Of a DNA stretch of 7,201 nt, positions 5,897 to 7,201 are shown one piece after another. A model generated the notes under the pieces. The model was not told the DNA's origin and ran no database searches. It saw nothing but the letters and a program-made list of their open reading frames with translations. Source of the stretch: Ruminiclostridium sp. (lineage in GTDB: Bacteria; Bacillota; Clostridia; DSM-8532). The stretch is taken from NCBI GenBank assembly GCA_003535195.1, contig DOHN01000179.1, forward strand, positions 891 through 8,091. The letters are read 5' to 3'. The position numbers and the translations under genes are program-made. Position 1 is the first letter of the stretch, and the number at the start of each line of letters is the position of its first letter.

Positions 5897-6373
5897 TTAT
5901 TTCGTAAAGGATAATGCCTTCGACAAAGCTTCCTTTTCTTCTCTGGATAGTTCCTTTTTAGACTGACCGCTTATTATTTCCTTAGCATATAAATAAGAGT
6001 TTTCCCTGGTATAGATGCCCGTAAGCAAAAATCCATTTTTTTTATCATCCAATGCGCTTAATGAAAAACTCATATTGTTTCCTACATTTTCAAAAGCATT
6101 ATAGGATACCAGGCCAAAATTTCTCAAACAGGTTGGCATTCTATTTTCCAAATTCTTAATGCGGCTTTCAATATCCCCGTTTATTTGATCCTTTATATTC
6201 AAAAGCTCATCGGAGTATGAAACCATTAAATCCTCAACATTTTTTTCACTTAAACCCTGCATCAATAATTTGTATTTTTTAACCAGCCTGCTTAATCTAA
6301 TATGCTCGATCAGGAGCAACATAAGACATAGAATAAGGAGTCCCCCTCCAATATAAATCAGATATTCTTCCAT
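5897..6373 (-). CDS. DUF4446 family membrane-anchored protein
   Basis: This 158-residue protein belongs to the DUF4446 family, whose function is unknown. Residues 4-23 form one hydrophobic segment, followed by a basic stretch (RLSRLVKKYK), which suggests an N-terminal anchor with the rest in the cytoplasm. Residues 40-80 look like a helical, coiled-coil-like stretch. The conserved domain follows: RNFGLVSYNAFENVG (84-98), then SFSLSALDDKKNGFLLTGIYTRE and YAKEI, ending in a helix with LSREEKEALSKAL. A gene of this family between parB and serS is a recurring clostridial arrangement, which suggests a link to the parAB region but does not prove it. The start is supported by GGAGG 12 nt upstream and AAGG 4 nt upstream. 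It is separated by 162 bp from parB and by 26 bp from serS. Confidence 0.85.
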   Translation of the reverse strand: MEEYLIYIGGGLLILCLMLLLIEHIRLSRLVKKYKLLMQGLSEKNVEDLMVSYSDELLNIKDQINGDIESRIKNLENRMPTCLRNFGLVSYNAFENVGNNMSFSLSALDDKKNGFLLTGIYTRENSYLYAKEIISGQSKKELSREEKEALSKALSFTK

Positions 6374-6535
6374 ATTACCTTACTGCCTCCAATATATAAC
6401 GGCGCCTTATTTCTACTTAGAATATATTTTTGTTAAAAGCGCTTATAGTCGTTTTAAAACCCTTTAGTTGTCTCAATAGGTTATCATATTACCATCTTTA
6501 AAAAAACTCAATAGGGATTGAAATAGACCTGTTTA
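6374..6535 (-). promoter_or_regulatory. parB to DUF4446 intergenic region
   Basis: This 162-bp AT-rich spacer, read leftward, holds a candidate terminator just after parB and then room for a promoter. I see no convincing -35/-10 pair; TATATT near 6424 is a possible -10 without a matching -35. GTTTTAAAAC (6451-6460) and AAGCGCTT (6437-6444) are perfect short palindromes. The 9-mer CTCAATAGG occurs twice (6472-6480 and 6507-6515), 35 bp apart. No T-box signature (GGTGGNACCGCG-like) was seen. Confidence 0.35.
6500..6523 (-). terminator. Weak intrinsic terminator candidate after parB
   Basis: Read leftward, TCAAT (complement of 6517-6521), loop CCCT, then ATTGA (complement of 6508-6512) form a 5-bp stem, extendable by one G-U pair. 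It is followed at once by seven U (6500-6506). It begins 13 nt after the parB stop. The stem is short and AU-rich, so partial termination is more likely than complete, with some read-through into DUF4446-serS. Confidence 0.4.
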
Positions 6536-7201
6536 CTAATTTCCATATTTTAATAGAATATCTATTATTCTGTCAAATTCATCATTGGAGTAATATTCGA
6601 AAACAATTTTTCCTTTATTCTTCCCTCGCACCAGATTTATTTTTGTCCCGTATGCAGTTCTTAGCTTTTCTTCCAAATTAGTAACTTCAATATTATTTTT
6701 ACTGATAGGTTTTTTCCTGGGAGTGCTTTTTTTATTTTCAAGTGCCGCAAGCTTTTCGATTTCCCTGACACTCAAATTTTTTTCAACTATTTCTTTGGCC
6801 AATTCATTTTGCCTTTCCATATCAGGTATGGTAATGAGCGTTCGGGCATGACCGCTGGTAATTCGTCCATCCAAGAGCATTTCTTTGATTTCATTGGTAA
6901 GCGTTAATAATCTCACAGAGTTTGCAATGGCGGCCCGGCTTTTGCCAACAATTTTTGCGACCTCCTCCTGTGTCATTTCATATTCTTCCATGAGCTTTTG
7001 ATAGGCCTCTGCCTCTTCAATAGGATTCAGATCCTCCCGCTGCAAATTTTCTATCAAAGCGATTTCCATTACTTCCCGGGTGGATAAGTCCTTTATAATG
7101 ACCGGGATAGTTTTAAGGCCTGCAAGCTTTGATGCGCGCCATCTTCGCTCCCCGGCAACAATAATATATCTGGAGCCCTCTTTACGCACTATGATGGGCT
7201 G
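6536..7201 (-). CDS. parB: Chromosome partitioning protein ParB/Spo0J (N-terminus cut by window edge)
   Basis: The frame is open to the right edge, so 221 residues are visible and roughly 60-80 N-terminal residues are missing; the GTG at 7189 is internal. ParB is the CTP-dependent DNA clamp that loads at parS sites near the origin, works with ParA/Soj in segregation and recruits SMC. Counting from the first visible residue, the CTP-binding motifs are GERRWRA (17-23) and ENLQRED (51-57). The helix-turn-helix is TQEEVAKIVGKSRAAIANSVRLL (77 to 99), and SGHARTL follows at 116-122. A variable Lys/Ser linker leads to the C-terminal dimerisation domain from about 174 (LEEKLRTAYGTKINL to the end). 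Everything visible is intact. parA would be expected just beyond the right edge. The 3' neighbours DUF4446 and serS match the common clostridial order. Confidence 0.95.
   Translation of the reverse strand, partial: QPIIVRKEGSRYIIVAGERRWRASKLAGLKTIPVIIKDLSTREVMEIALIENLQREDLNPIEEAEAYQKLMEEYEMTQEEVAKIVGKSRAAIANSVRLLTLTNEIKEMLLDGRITSGHARTLITIPDMERQNELAKEIVEKNLSVREIEKLAALENKKSTPRKKPISKNNIEVTNLEEKLRTAYGTKINLVRGKNKGKIVFEYYSNDEFDRIIDILLKYGN

Noticed and set aside
6507..6524. CTCAATAGGGATTGAAAT looks like the tail of a clostridial CRISPR repeat (ending ATTGAAA).
   Set aside because: There is only one copy, with no regularly spaced repeats and no cas genes. The hairpin with U-tract after parB explains it better.
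1..7201. parS site (TGTTTCACGTGAAACA-like) expected near parB.
   Set aside because: No such sequence or close variant was seen by eye in the window; sites probably lie outside it.
1..7201. SOS/LexA box (CGAAC-N4-GTTCG type) for dinB or the DUF896 gene.
   Set aside because: None was found in the spacers visible here; the promoter upstream of the dinB operon is outside the window.

Overview
The window looks like chromosomal DNA from a low-to-moderate GC member of the Bacillota, most likely an anaerobic clostridium. Strong AAGGAG/GGAGG ribosome-binding sites precede most genes. The parB – DUF4446 – serS order is typical of clostridial chromosomes, and DUF896 (YnzC-type) and DUF4446 proteins are mainly found in that phylum. 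I cannot place it to genus. All eight genes belong to recognisable families. I see no transposase, integrase, phage gene, tRNA, rRNA or CRISPR array.

Left part (1-2089, + strand): the 3' part of a gene for a beta-CASP metallo-beta-lactamase-fold RNase-like protein runs in from the left edge. One base after its stop comes dinB, a Y-family translesion DNA polymerase with an internal beta-clamp-binding motif. The two are probably translationally coupled. Next part (2097-3461, - strand): a two-gene thiol-redox operon facing dinB. It encodes a CcdA membrane electron carrier and a membrane-anchored TlpA/ResA-like thioredoxin, which together would carry reducing power from cytoplasmic thioredoxin to proteins outside the membrane. 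The dinB and tlpA-like stops are only 7 bp apart.

Middle part (3462-4580): a 147-bp AT-rich divergent control region separates ccdA from mgsA (methylglyoxal synthase), which is followed by a small DUF896/YnzC gene. Then comes a 253-bp gene-free stretch between convergent operons. It holds three potential stem-loops, two of them long and nearly perfect, and these probably end transcription from both sides.

Right part (4581-7201, - strand): transcribed in the order parB (cut by the right edge), DUF4446 membrane protein, serS (seryl-tRNA synthetase). parB here is the chromosomal Spo0J type, so the window probably lies near the replication origin, although no parS site is visible inside it. A weak stem with a seven-U tract just after parB may partly separate it from DUF4446-serS.

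I did not find a convincing undescribed system. The points most worth checking are the paired long hairpins at 4465-4563, the beta-CASP/dinB coupling, the CcdA/TlpA pair without an adjacent client, and the conserved but uncharacterised DUF4446 gene between parB and serS.
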